20,743 nt of DNA, taken from a virus. Of this stretch, positions 13,723 to 20,743 are shown piece by piece. Within the stretch, counting starts at the first letter, position 1. Each line of letters begins with the position of its first letter. The translations under genes and the position numbers were made by a program. Below the pieces are notes generated by a model. The model saw nothing but the letters and a program-made list of their open reading frames with translations, was not told the DNA's origin and ran no database searches. Location of the stretch: positions 1 through 20,743 of IMG/VR virus record IMGVR_UViG_3300029261_000187. One strand, 5' to 3'.

Positions 13723-15264
13723 TTGGCGTATAGTGATCAAAACAAGACAGTAGCTAGTCGCTATGCCCATCTAATGACTACGCGAGAAAGCTATTTAAGA
13801 CGAGCGCGAGATGCTGCAAAGCTAACCATACCATCTTTAATACCACCAGAGGGTCACTCAGAATCCACAGTATATGAAACGCCTTATCAAGCAATCGGAG
13901 CAAGGGGTGTAAATAATTTAGCCTCAAAACTTCTCATGGCTTTACTGCCACCAAACAGCCCCTTTTTTAGATTAACAATAGATGACTTTGACATCCTTGA
14001 GGTTGCTGGTGCAGAAGCGCGTGGGAAAGTAGAAGAGGCCCTAGCTCGTATTGAAAGAACAGGGATGGCAGAGATTGAATCTCTGGCCCTGCGTGTCCCA
14101 TCCTTTGAATTATTAAAACATTTAATCGTGGGTGGTAACGGTTTACTTTATATGCCCAAAAAGGGTGATGTTAAGTTCTACCGCCTAGACCGTTACGTTG
14201 TAAAACGTGACTACATGGGCAATGTTCTTGAGATCATTACCAAGGAGAGCGTCAGCCCTATGATGCTACCTGAGAAAGCCCAAGAAATTATTGGTGACGA
14301 TGGAGATGCTGCCAAAAATATCGACCTGTATACCTGTGTGAAGAGAACCGACAAAGGTTGGGATATTCACCAAGAGGTTATGGGCGAGGTTATTGAAGGC
14401 ACAACAGGCTCCTACCCTAAAGACAAAAATCCATTTATCCCACTGCGCCTTAACCGAATTGACGGTGAAGATTATGGGCGCGGTTATGTAGAGGAATACA
14501 TTGGTGACCTAAAGAGCTTAGAAGCCCTTACACAGGCCATCGTTGAAGGCTCTGCCGCCTCTGCCAAAGTCCTATTTATGGTAGCCCCTAATGGTACAAC
14601 TAAGGCCCGTGTCTTAGCTGAAAGTCCAAACGGTGCTATAGTTCAAGGCAATGCCCAAGATGTATCAACACTACAGGTTAATAAGTTTAACGACTTTCGT
14701 GTAGCCTTAGAAACCATCAATACTATTACTGAACGGTTATCGTTTTGTTTCCTATTAAATAGTTCAGTTCAGCGAAATGCAGAACGTGTCACGGCTGAAG
14801 AGGTCAGGTACATGGCACAAGAATTGGAGAGTGCCTTAGGTGGTGTGTATTCAATCTTGAGCCAAGAGTTCCAACTACCTCTGGTTAAGCTTTTACTAGG
14901 CCGACTTGAGACTGCTGGTAAAATGCCAAAGATGCCTAAGGATACTGTGAAGCCACAGATCGTTACAGGCATTGAAGCCCTTGGTCGGGGTCAAGACCTT
15001 AACAAACTAGCTCAGATGCTACAGTACCTCCAGCCATTAGGCCCTGAGGTCCTGCAAAAGTATATGAACGTGGGTGATTACATTGACCGCCTCGCTGCCT
15101 CTTTGGGTATCGATACAGGTGGCTTAATTAAAACAGATGAACAGATGCAGCAAGAAACAGAAGCTCAACAACAACAGATGATGCAATCGTCAGTTATGGG
15201 CATGGCTGAGAAGGCTGCACCTGCAATGGTAAAAGGCATGGCTGACGCCAGCCAAGAACAATAG
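13723..15264 (+). CDS. 8: Portal protein (head-tail connector), gp8-like
   Basis: Forms the dodecameric ring at one head vertex through which DNA enters and leaves. The 513 aa are close to T7 gp8 (536) and follow its pattern: N-terminal RYAHLMTTRESYLRRARDAA, then GARGVNNLASKLLMALLPPNSPFFRL, IVGGNGLLYM, DGEDYGRGYVEEYIGDL, NAERVTAEEVRYMAQELE, and a Gln-rich C-terminal tail. TTG 13723 is the start, eight bases after AAGGAG at 13709-13714; the next Met is too far inside. It is followed after ten bases by the scaffold gene. Confidence 0.95.
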   Translation: MAYSDQNKTVASRYAHLMTTRESYLRRARDAAKLTIPSLIPPEGHSESTVYETPYQAIGARGVNNLASKLLMALLPPNSPFFRLTIDDFDILEVAGAEARGKVEEALARIERTGMAEIESLALRVPSFELLKHLIVGGNGLLYMPKKGDVKFYRLDRYVVKRDYMGNVLEIITKESVSPMMLPEKAQEIIGDDGDAAKNIDLYTCVKRTDKGWDIHQEVMGEVIEGTTGSYPKDKNPFIPLRLNRIDGEDYGRGYVEEYIGDLKSLEALTQAIVEGSAASAKVLFMVAPNGTTKARVLAESPNGAIVQGNAQDVSTLQVNKFNDFRVALETINTITERLSFCFLLNSSVQRNAERVTAEEVRYMAQELESALGGVYSILSQEFQLPLVKLLLGRLETAGKMPKMPKDTVKPQIVTGIEALGRGQDLNKLAQMLQYLQPLGPEVLQKYMNVGDYIDRLAASLGIDTGGLIKTDEQMQQETEAQQQQMMQSSVMGMAEKAAPAMVKGMADASQEQ

Positions 15265-15274
15265 ACAGTGGTAA

Positions 15275-16024
15275 ATGGCTGAAACTTTAAATACATTCCA
15301 ACCCCAACCAGCGGAGAACCAAGCTCACATTGATGAGATGGTTAAGAAAGCTGACAACCTGTCAAATCCAGAACCTCAGGAGGGCCGACCAGATTGGCTA
15401 CCTGAGAAGTTCAATTCGGCAGAAGATATGGCGAAAGCCTATTCACAATTAGAAACAAAGATGGCTTCCCCAGAAGATACTTCTGAGGCTCCTGAGGAGA
15501 TTGCGGAGGCACGGGAGGCTGTCGAAGGTCTAGGCTTAGACTTCAATGCGATGACTGAAGAGTTTTCAGCAGAAGGTGGTCTAACAGAAGATACTTATAA
15601 AAAGCTACAAGATGCGGGTATCCCATCAAATGTAGTTGATGCCTTCATCGACGGTCAGATGGCTGTCGCTGATAATATTAGAAATGATGCTTTTTCCCTA
15701 GTTGGGGGTGAAGATAACTACACTGGTATGGTGGAGTGGGCGGGACAAAACTTATCAGAACAAGCTATTGGTAGTTTTAACAATGCTATTGATGGTTCTG
15801 ATCCCCACGCTTCTAAGTTAGCCATACAAGGCTTACACGCTCAATACCGTATGGACACTGGCAGTGAGCCTTCCCTGATCACAGGTCAAGCAGCCAGTAC
15901 GTCCTCAGGGGCCTTTAACTCTGTAGCTGAATTAACTCAGGCTATGGGTGACCCAAGGTATGGGCGAGACCCCGCATACCGTAAAACAGTGTCAGATCGA
16001 TTGGCACGAAGTTCGGTATTTTAA
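15275..16024 (+). CDS. 9: Capsid assembly (scaffolding) protein, gp9-like
   Basis: Directs prohead assembly and then leaves the head. The 249 aa are acidic, Glu/Ala/Gln-rich and mostly helical. The N-terminus has the usual RPDWLPEKFNSAEDMAKAYSQLE block of phage scaffolds, and the C-terminal part (MGDPRYGRDPAYRKTVSDRLARS) is basic, as in T7 gp9, where the end contacts the capsid protein. T7 gp9 is about 307 aa. The position between portal and capsid confirms the call. ATG 15275 has only a weak ribosome site (GTGGTAA). Confidence 0.93.
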   Translation: MAETLNTFQPQPAENQAHIDEMVKKADNLSNPEPQEGRPDWLPEKFNSAEDMAKAYSQLETKMASPEDTSEAPEEIAEAREAVEGLGLDFNAMTEEFSAEGGLTEDTYKKLQDAGIPSNVVDAFIDGQMAVADNIRNDAFSLVGGEDNYTGMVEWAGQNLSEQAIGSFNNAIDGSDPHASKLAIQGLHAQYRMDTGSEPSLITGQAASTSSGAFNSVAELTQAMGDPRYGRDPAYRKTVSDRLARSSVF

Positions 16025-16034
16025 AGAGTAATTC

Positions 16035-16049
16035 GTTTACACTGTAAAC
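16035..16049 (+). repeat. Perfect 6-bp inverted repeat in the capsid leader
   Basis: GTTTAC-ACT-GTAAAC, then CCTTTTA. As RNA this is a short hairpin with a three-base loop. It could act as a weak terminator, an RNA-processing or stability element for capsid mRNA, or a protein-binding site. The same 15-base palindrome, read on the other strand, occurs inside the polymerase gene at 6084-6098. The rest of the 164-base leader (16025-16188) is AT-rich with no ORF and no clear copy of the phage promoter. Confidence 0.35.
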
Positions 16050-16188
16050 CTTTTACGAACCTAAAAAGCTATATACATCCCACCGAATAATCTTGGCCCT
16101 ATGCGTAGGACAACCTTGGTGAAAGATGTGGTGTGCGCTGCTGATTAGAATTTTAAATCAACAAAACACACAAAGAAAGACTACTAAA

Positions 16189-17190
16189 ATGGCATTTCCT
16201 ACCGACCAAACGGTCTCACGGATTGGGCAAAACAACGCTACTGGCGATGTTCGCTCATTATTCCTTAAACTCTATGCTGGTGAAGTTCTCACCGCATTTG
16301 AAGAACGTAACATCTTTATGCCGCTGCACCGTACTCGTACAATCAGCAACGGTAAGAGCGCACAGTTCCCTATGACGGGTACTGCAAGTGCAAAATACCA
16401 CACACCTGGTCAATTAATCCAAGGTGATATCATCAAGAAAGGTGAGCGCACTGTAACCGTTGACGATCTCTTGATCTCAACACAGTTTATTGCCTCAATC
16501 GATGAAGCTATGACGCATTTTGATGTGCGTAGCATCTACTCCAAAGAAGCTGGCTTGGCCTTAGCAAACGAAGCAGACAAAAATGTCGCTCGTATCATTG
16601 CCCGTGCAGCCTTAATTAACGACGCAACTGAAGCAGCAGCCGCTGGCTTGACTACCTTTGATGGTGAAGTGTTCACTGCAAACGTAACTGTCGGTAACTC
16701 TGCCGCATCTGGTAACGATTTCGTTGCTGCAATTTATGCAGCCTTGGAAGAGTTCGATACCAAAGACATCACTGGTGACAAGATTTGTGTACTGCCGCCA
16801 GCGCATTACTACAAACTGTTCGGTGCTGGTCAGGCCGTGGGTAACCTTGGTTACATGAACCGCGACATTGGTGGTACTGGTTCACAAGCAACTGCAACGG
16901 CTCCAATTATTGGTGGCGTACAGATTGTTATGTCTAACCACATTCCAACAACTGACGAAAGCACTACTGGCTTAACACAAGACCCGCTTTCACGCGCTGG
17001 TGCATACAAAGCTAATTACTCAAGCCTCAAGGGTTTGATCTTTAGTGCCGATGCAGCCGCTACCGTGAAGCTGATGGACCTTGGTGTTGAGTCTGAATAT
17101 CAGATTGACCGTCAGGGTACATTGATGGTTGCCAAGTACGCGATGGGTCACAACATCCTTCGCCCAGCTTGTGCAATCGCACTCATTTAA
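16189..17190 (+). CDS. 10: Major capsid protein, gp10-like
   Basis: Builds the icosahedral head (HK97 fold). From ATG 16189 it is 333 aa, close to T7 gp10A (345). The N-terminus MAFPTDQTVSRIGQNNATGD, then LFLKLYAGEVLTAFEERNIF and GKSAQFPMTGTASAKYHTPG, are characteristic of podoviral capsids; the C-terminal half has the GVQIVMSNHIP strand. An upstream in-frame ATG at 16126 would add 21 residues of non-capsid character (MWCALLIRILNQ), so I rejected it. The ribosome site is only AAAGAAAGA. No frameshift extension like T7 gp10B is apparent: a terminator follows within seven bases. Confidence 0.96.
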   Translation: MAFPTDQTVSRIGQNNATGDVRSLFLKLYAGEVLTAFEERNIFMPLHRTRTISNGKSAQFPMTGTASAKYHTPGQLIQGDIIKKGERTVTVDDLLISTQFIASIDEAMTHFDVRSIYSKEAGLALANEADKNVARIIARAALINDATEAAAAGLTTFDGEVFTANVTVGNSAASGNDFVAAIYAALEEFDTKDITGDKICVLPPAHYYKLFGAGQAVGNLGYMNRDIGGTGSQATATAPIIGGVQIVMSNHIPTTDESTTGLTQDPLSRAGAYKANYSSLKGLIFSADAAATVKLMDLGVESEYQIDRQGTLMVAKYAMGHNILRPACAIALI

Positions 17191-17196
17191 ACTCTT

Positions 17197-17233
17197 AGGG
17201 GAGCCTCTTATTTTAGGGGTTCCCCTTTTTTTT
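17197..17233 (+). terminator. Intrinsic transcription terminator after the capsid gene
   Basis: Stem AGGGGAGCCTC (17197-17207) pairs with GGGGTTCCCCT (17216-17226) over 11 bp with two G-U pairs and an eight-base loop, followed at once by a run of eight T. It is placed exactly like T-phi of T7, which lies just after gene 10 and lowers transcription of the tail genes relative to capsid. Confidence 0.92.
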
Positions 17234-17250
17234 CATTTTAAGGATACAGC

Positions 17251-17826
17251 ATGACTACACCAACAACTCAGTTAGAGGCTGTCAACGTAATGATGTCCTC
17301 TATTGGTGAGGCCCCTGTAAGCTCCCTAAGTTCTGGGTTGATTGACGCAGAGCTTGCTGAAACCATCCTAGGAAATATTAACCGTGAGGTTCAGTCTCAA
17401 GGGTGGAACTTCAATAGGGAATACAACTACCCTCTAACCCCTGACGCTAACTTTAAGATCACAGTCCCTACCAATTCAATGCGTGTTGATGGTTCTGTAG
17501 ATACAACAACAGAGGTTATAACTCAGCGTGGTACTGATCTCTATAATAAGGTTGCTCATAACTACATTTTCAAAACTTCTGTAAAAGTAAACATCACGTT
17601 TATGTTGGGCTTTGAAGAAATACCAGAAGTAGCTAGGCGTTATATAGCCCTCCGCGCTGCCCGTGTGTTTCAAGACCGTACTATCGGGGCCTCTGACCTT
17701 CACGCTTTCGGACAACGTGATGAGCAAGAGGCTCTCATGGAATTACGAGAGTTAGAGTCAGACCATGCAGATTTAAACATCTTCAACAACTCTGATGTGT
17801 ACGCCACAATAAACAGGAGAGGTTAA
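17251..17826 (+). CDS. 11: Tail tubular protein A, gp11-like
   Basis: Adaptor ring between the portal and the tail nozzle. At 191 aa it matches T7 gp11 (196): LEAVNVMMSSIGEAPVSSL at the N-terminus, ILGNINREVQSQGWNFN, a central beta region, then EIPEVARRYIALRAARVFQDR and a helical acidic end. AAGGA at 17240-17244 is a good ribosome site before ATG 17251. The gene follows the capsid terminator, so its expression depends on read-through. Confidence 0.95.
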   Translation: MTTPTTQLEAVNVMMSSIGEAPVSSLSSGLIDAELAETILGNINREVQSQGWNFNREYNYPLTPDANFKITVPTNSMRVDGSVDTTTEVITQRGTDLYNKVAHNYIFKTSVKVNITFMLGFEEIPEVARRYIALRAARVFQDRTIGASDLHAFGQRDEQEALMELRELESDHADLNIFNNSDVYATINRRG

Positions 17827-17828
17827 AA

Positions 17829-20198
17829 ATGGCTCTTCTTAGTGGTTCCATACCCAACCTAATCAATGGGGTATCACAACAACCTACTAGCCTTAGGTTA
17901 GCTACACAGGCACAGGCACAAGAGAACGCTTTATCAGGTGTTGTTAAAGGTCTTCAAAAACGCCCTCCAACAGAGCATGTGGCTTATGTACAAAACGTAC
18001 CCACGATTTCTTACACTACAGCCTTTTTTCATACCATGCGTCTACAGGACCTTGATGGAGTTTTACGTCCTTACTTTGTAATCATTGGTGACTTAGGCAT
18101 TAGTGTTTATAACTCATTAGGCGTTCAGCAGACTGTTACAGATAGTACAGGTGGGTTTGGTTACTTCTCTGGTATCTCCAACTATAGTAGTGACCTTAGT
18201 GCCACGACTGTTGCTGATTTTACCTTCATTTTAAATAGAACTAAAAAAGTTAAAAAAGGTACGACTGCCACAGCCCCTCTGAAACATGAGGGTATGATTG
18301 TTATTAAGCAGGGTGATTATAGTACAGACTATAAGGCCAGCATAACTTTCAGCGGCACAACATATACAGCCACATACTCTACAAGAGATAGTAGTAGTGT
18401 AGCCCACGAAGTTGATGCTAAAACAACTAACATTGCTACCAATTTAAAGAGCCAGCTAGAGGGTGCAGTCCCCGCTGGTTTTACTTTTGAGTTAATTGAT
18501 AATGTCATTTACATCACTAGGGCTGATAACACAGAGTTCTCTATGTCTGCCTCAGACAGCCACGGTGATACCCACACTGAGTCACTTAAAGGTGCTATAG
18601 GAAGCCTCAAAGACCTACCAAGTAAAGGTAAAGTGGGCTTCATCATTAGAGTTAATGGTGACACATCAAAGAACCAAGATGATTACTTTGTTAAGTTACA
18701 AGCACCAGATGCTGGTGGTGATACTGTATGGAAAGAAACCGTTGGTCCCGCCGTTCTAAAAGACTTCGATAGTTCCACAATGCCTCACAGATTGGTGAGA
18801 AATGCTAATGGTACTTTTACCTTTAGCACAGTGTTATGGGATGAGCGTAAGGCAGGGGATGATGACACAAACCCATACCCTAGCTTCTCTAACTATGATG
18901 CAACTGAGTATGCAGATGGTCAGTTTAAAATTAACGATATATTCTTTTACAAGAACAGATTGTGTTTTCTTTCAGATGAGAACCTAATTTGTAGTGAAAG
19001 TGGTAGCTTCTTTAACTTCTTCCAATCAACAGTCCTTACTGTTCTTGATGACGCAGCCATCGATGTGGCTGTCAGCAACAGTACAGTTAGTATTTTAAAG
19101 TATGCAGTACCGTTCAATGAGAGCTTAATTCTGTTTTCTGATTTGACCCAGTTTAAGGTTACCAACGAAGACATCTTTTCAGCCTCTACAATTTCGATAG
19201 ACGTTACCACACAGTTTGAAGCCTCCCTAAACTCAAGGCCAGCCGCTGCTGGTAAGTATGTTTTCTTTCCTACCTTAAAAGGTTCATGGTCGGGAGTGCG
19301 TGAGTACTTCGTACAGGGAGACAATGACACTAACGATGCCGCCGATATTACTTCACACGTACCTGAGTACCTGTCGGGTAAAGTTACGCAGCTAGTGGCT
19401 TCACCCAACGAAGACATATTGCTAGTACGCACCGCTGGTGACCGAAAGCAGTTCTATATATATTCTTATTACTGGCAGGGTGCAGATAAGCTACAATCCT
19501 CTTGGTCTGTTTGGAAATTTGGGAGTAACGTCCTAAACATTGAAATTGATAATTCACTCATTTACCTTCTTGTTCAACGTGGAGAAGGTATTGCTATAGA
19601 GACATTAAATTTAAGTACAGATAATGCAAAATTAGATACTACCTATTTCGGTATCAATCTAGACAGGCGTTTTAAGAGAACAGCCTCAACTGATGCAGTT
19701 CCTTATACTGGTGGAACTGCTGTTTCCTGTACAGGTAATATCCTTAATGAACTTTCGGGTGAAGTTGCTACTACTTTAGATGGAATAGACGATGGCAATG
19801 GTTCGTATACAACAGCCCCAGAGGTTGTTTATACAGGTATTCCTTATACGTTCTTATATGAGTTCTCCCCTATAATTCTGAAGCAAGACGAAAAGCCTGT
19901 CAGTATTGGTAGACTTCAAATCAAATACTTAAACGTACTATTTGACGATACATCTTACTTCAACACCAGCGTCTCACGGCAGGGACAAGCTGCATCAATA
20001 AAAACATTTGTTGGAACAGCCTTAGACAGCAGTAACGTCATTGGTACTTTGGGTATTAAGAGCGGATCGATAGCCATACCAGTTATGGCTCAAAGCTCAA
20101 ACGTAGCTATTAAACTTTACAGTTCCACATTTCACCCAGCTACTTTTCAAAGTGCAGAGTGGGAAGCTACTTATCATATGAGAAGTAAAAGAATATAG
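17829..20198 (+). CDS. 12: Tail tubular protein B (nozzle), gp12-like
   Basis: Forms the hexameric nozzle of the short tail. The 789 aa equal T7 gp12 in length (794). The N-terminus MALLSGSIPNLINGVSQQPT, followed by ALSGVVKGLQKRPP, matches T7 closely, as does TVADFTFILNR; the rest is beta-rich, with FKINDIFFYKNRLCFLSDENLICSES typical of the propeller part. AGGAGAGG precedes ATG 17829, two bases after the gp11 stop. The end overlaps the gp13-like start by one base (TAGTG). Confidence 0.95.
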   Translation: MALLSGSIPNLINGVSQQPTSLRLATQAQAQENALSGVVKGLQKRPPTEHVAYVQNVPTISYTTAFFHTMRLQDLDGVLRPYFVIIGDLGISVYNSLGVQQTVTDSTGGFGYFSGISNYSSDLSATTVADFTFILNRTKKVKKGTTATAPLKHEGMIVIKQGDYSTDYKASITFSGTTYTATYSTRDSSSVAHEVDAKTTNIATNLKSQLEGAVPAGFTFELIDNVIYITRADNTEFSMSASDSHGDTHTESLKGAIGSLKDLPSKGKVGFIIRVNGDTSKNQDDYFVKLQAPDAGGDTVWKETVGPAVLKDFDSSTMPHRLVRNANGTFTFSTVLWDERKAGDDDTNPYPSFSNYDATEYADGQFKINDIFFYKNRLCFLSDENLICSESGSFFNFFQSTVLTVLDDAAIDVAVSNSTVSILKYAVPFNESLILFSDLTQFKVTNEDIFSASTISIDVTTQFEASLNSRPAAAGKYVFFPTLKGSWSGVREYFVQGDNDTNDAADITSHVPEYLSGKVTQLVASPNEDILLVRTAGDRKQFYIYSYYWQGADKLQSSWSVWKFGSNVLNIEIDNSLIYLLVQRGEGIAIETLNLSTDNAKLDTTYFGINLDRRFKRTASTDAVPYTGGTAVSCTGNILNELSGEVATTLDGIDDGNGSYTTAPEVVYTGIPYTFLYEFSPIILKQDEKPVSIGRLQIKYLNVLFDDTSYFNTSVSRQGQAASIKTFVGTALDSSNVIGTLGIKSGSIAIPVMAQSSNVAIKLYSSTFHPATFQSAEWEATYHMRSKRI

Positions 20199-20656
20199 TG
20201 ATTACATTTACAAACTCTACATTTAGAGACTGCCATGAACTAGCACCTGTAATGAGACTTGTGGATGTAAAAGAGGTGAAGGACGCAGGGGGCTTAGACC
20301 CTTATCAAGCATTACTTACCTCTATTAACTTAACAGGTATCTCAAACACAATCAGAGTTGATAATGATATAGTAGCTATGTGTGGTGTTGTAGATGTTGG
20401 TAAGCATGGCGTCCCGTGGATGCTAGGCACAGACGCCTTAAAGAAAAACGCTAAGAAATTGCTCCCTTTGTCCAAGCAGTGGATTGAAGATAATTGCAGT
20501 AAACATGAGCTATTATACAACTATGTATCTGCGGATAATCTAAGTTCTATTCGGTGGCTTAAATACCTCGGCTTTTCTTTAATCAGATACATCCCACTAT
20601 ACGGTGCGGGTAAAGCCCCCTTTTATGAATTTGTCAGGATAAAACAAAATGTGTGA
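20198..20656 (+). CDS. gp13-like internal protein with acetyltransferase (GNAT) fold
   Basis: The 152 aa sit where T7 has gene 13 (138 aa). Several blocks look like a degenerate GNAT fold: IVAMCGVVDVGKHGVPWMLGT (strand region), a helix, then NLSSIRWLKYLGFSL, the usual GNAT C-terminal strand-helix motif. The acetyl-CoA pyrophosphate-binding loop (Q/RxxGxG/A) is not clear, so catalysis is doubtful. In T7, gp13 is needed for infectious particles. The start is GTG 20198, overlapping the gp12 stop by one base. Confidence 0.78.
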   Translation: MITFTNSTFRDCHELAPVMRLVDVKEVKDAGGLDPYQALLTSINLTGISNTIRVDNDIVAMCGVVDVGKHGVPWMLGTDALKKNAKKLLPLSKQWIEDNCSKHELLYNYVSADNLSSIRWLKYLGFSLIRYIPLYGAGKAPFYEFVRIKQNV

Positions 20657-20743
20657 CCCAACACTTATGGCGGTTGCTTCATTTGCAATGAAGGCTCAAG
20701 CAGCCCAAGCGGAGTATAACGCTAAATCAGATGCAGCAATTCA
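20649..20743 (+). CDS. 14: Internal virion protein B, gp14-like (3' end outside window)
   Basis: Thirty-one codons from ATG 20649 to the right edge, overlapping the previous gene by eight bases. It begins MCDPTLMAVASFAMKAQAAQAEYNAK. T7 gp14 starts MCWMAAIPIAIS and continues with similar Ala/Gln-rich helix; the Met-Cys start is common in this family. T7 gp14 is ejected into the outer membrane as part of the DNA-translocation channel. The call rests on position and this short start. Confidence 0.75.
   Translation, partial: MCDPTLMAVASFAMKAQAAQAEYNAKSDAAI

Noticed and set aside
16126-16188. Upstream in-frame ATG for the capsid gene (21 extra residues)
   Set aside because: Added residues look non-coding, and podoviral capsids start near the MAFPTDQ position.
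19313-19340. GACACTAACG in the gp12 gene, similar to the promoter core
   Set aside because: The -17 to -10 part does not match and the -2/-1 bases differ; probably chance.
18947-19432. 161-codon open frame on the - strand inside the gp12 gene
   Set aside because: Antisense shadow of a conserved tail gene; Ser/Thr-rich translation without recognisable motifs.
20577-20605. ATACATCCCACTATACGG resembling the phage promoter before gp14
   Set aside because: Only about 10 of 18 bases match P1, the upstream half does not fit, and it lies in coding sequence.
1-20743. Search for tRNA, CRISPR array, insertion sequence, integrase or attachment site
   Set aside because: No cloverleaf-like sequence, regular spacer repeats, transposase or integrase motifs were seen by eye on either strand.

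Overview
This window is the central part of the genome of a lytic, T7-like podovirus (Autographiviridae type). It runs from inside the single-subunit RNA polymerase gene, through DNA replication and nucleotide metabolism, into the head and tail genes, and leaves the window in the internal virion protein genes. All genes are on the + strand and tightly packed, with many start/stop overlaps. No integrase, repressor, tRNA, rRNA, transposon or CRISPR array was seen. The metabolic genes (B12-dependent ribonucleotide reductase, ThyX, MazG-type pyrophosphatase, PhoH, glutaredoxin) resemble those of marine podoviruses such as roseophage SIO1, so a marine, probably proteobacterial host is likely. The host itself is an inference.

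Layout. 1-2366: RNA polymerase, cut by the left edge. 2393-2410: a T7/SP6-type phage promoter. 2438-5815: a 57-residue unknown protein, then a chain of overlapping genes for SSB (gp2.5), endonuclease I (gp3), amidase/lysozyme (gp3.5) and primase-helicase (gp4), then an acidic unknown protein. 5861-9716: DNA polymerase (gp5), a PD-(D/E)XK nuclease-like protein whose 5' end lies inside the polymerase gene, PhoH, two small unknowns and 5'-3' exonuclease (gp6). 9662-13133: DUF3310 protein, glutaredoxin, ThyX, MazG-like protein and class II RNR. 13130-13279: a small membrane protein with a second phage promoter (13258-13275) inside its 3' end. 13285-20743: an unknown protein, a gp7.3-like protein, portal, scaffold, capsid, a strong intrinsic terminator, tail tubular proteins A and B, a gp13-like protein and the start of gp14.

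How it works together. The phage RNA polymerase probably reads two promoters of the form TAATAAWGGACACTATMG. The first precedes the DNA-processing block and the second precedes the virion block, as in the T7 class II/class III plan. Host DNA would be cut by endonuclease I and the exonuclease. Nucleotides would be rebuilt by RNR, ThyX, MazG and perhaps the DUF3310 protein, with glutaredoxin a possible reductant. Replication uses the polymerase, primase-helicase and SSB. The polymerase has a strongly shortened thioredoxin-binding insert, while SSB and helicase keep the acidic tails ending in Asp-Phe that dock on the polymerase in T7. There is no gene-free stretch over 300 bases; the longest gap is the 164-base capsid leader (16025-16188).
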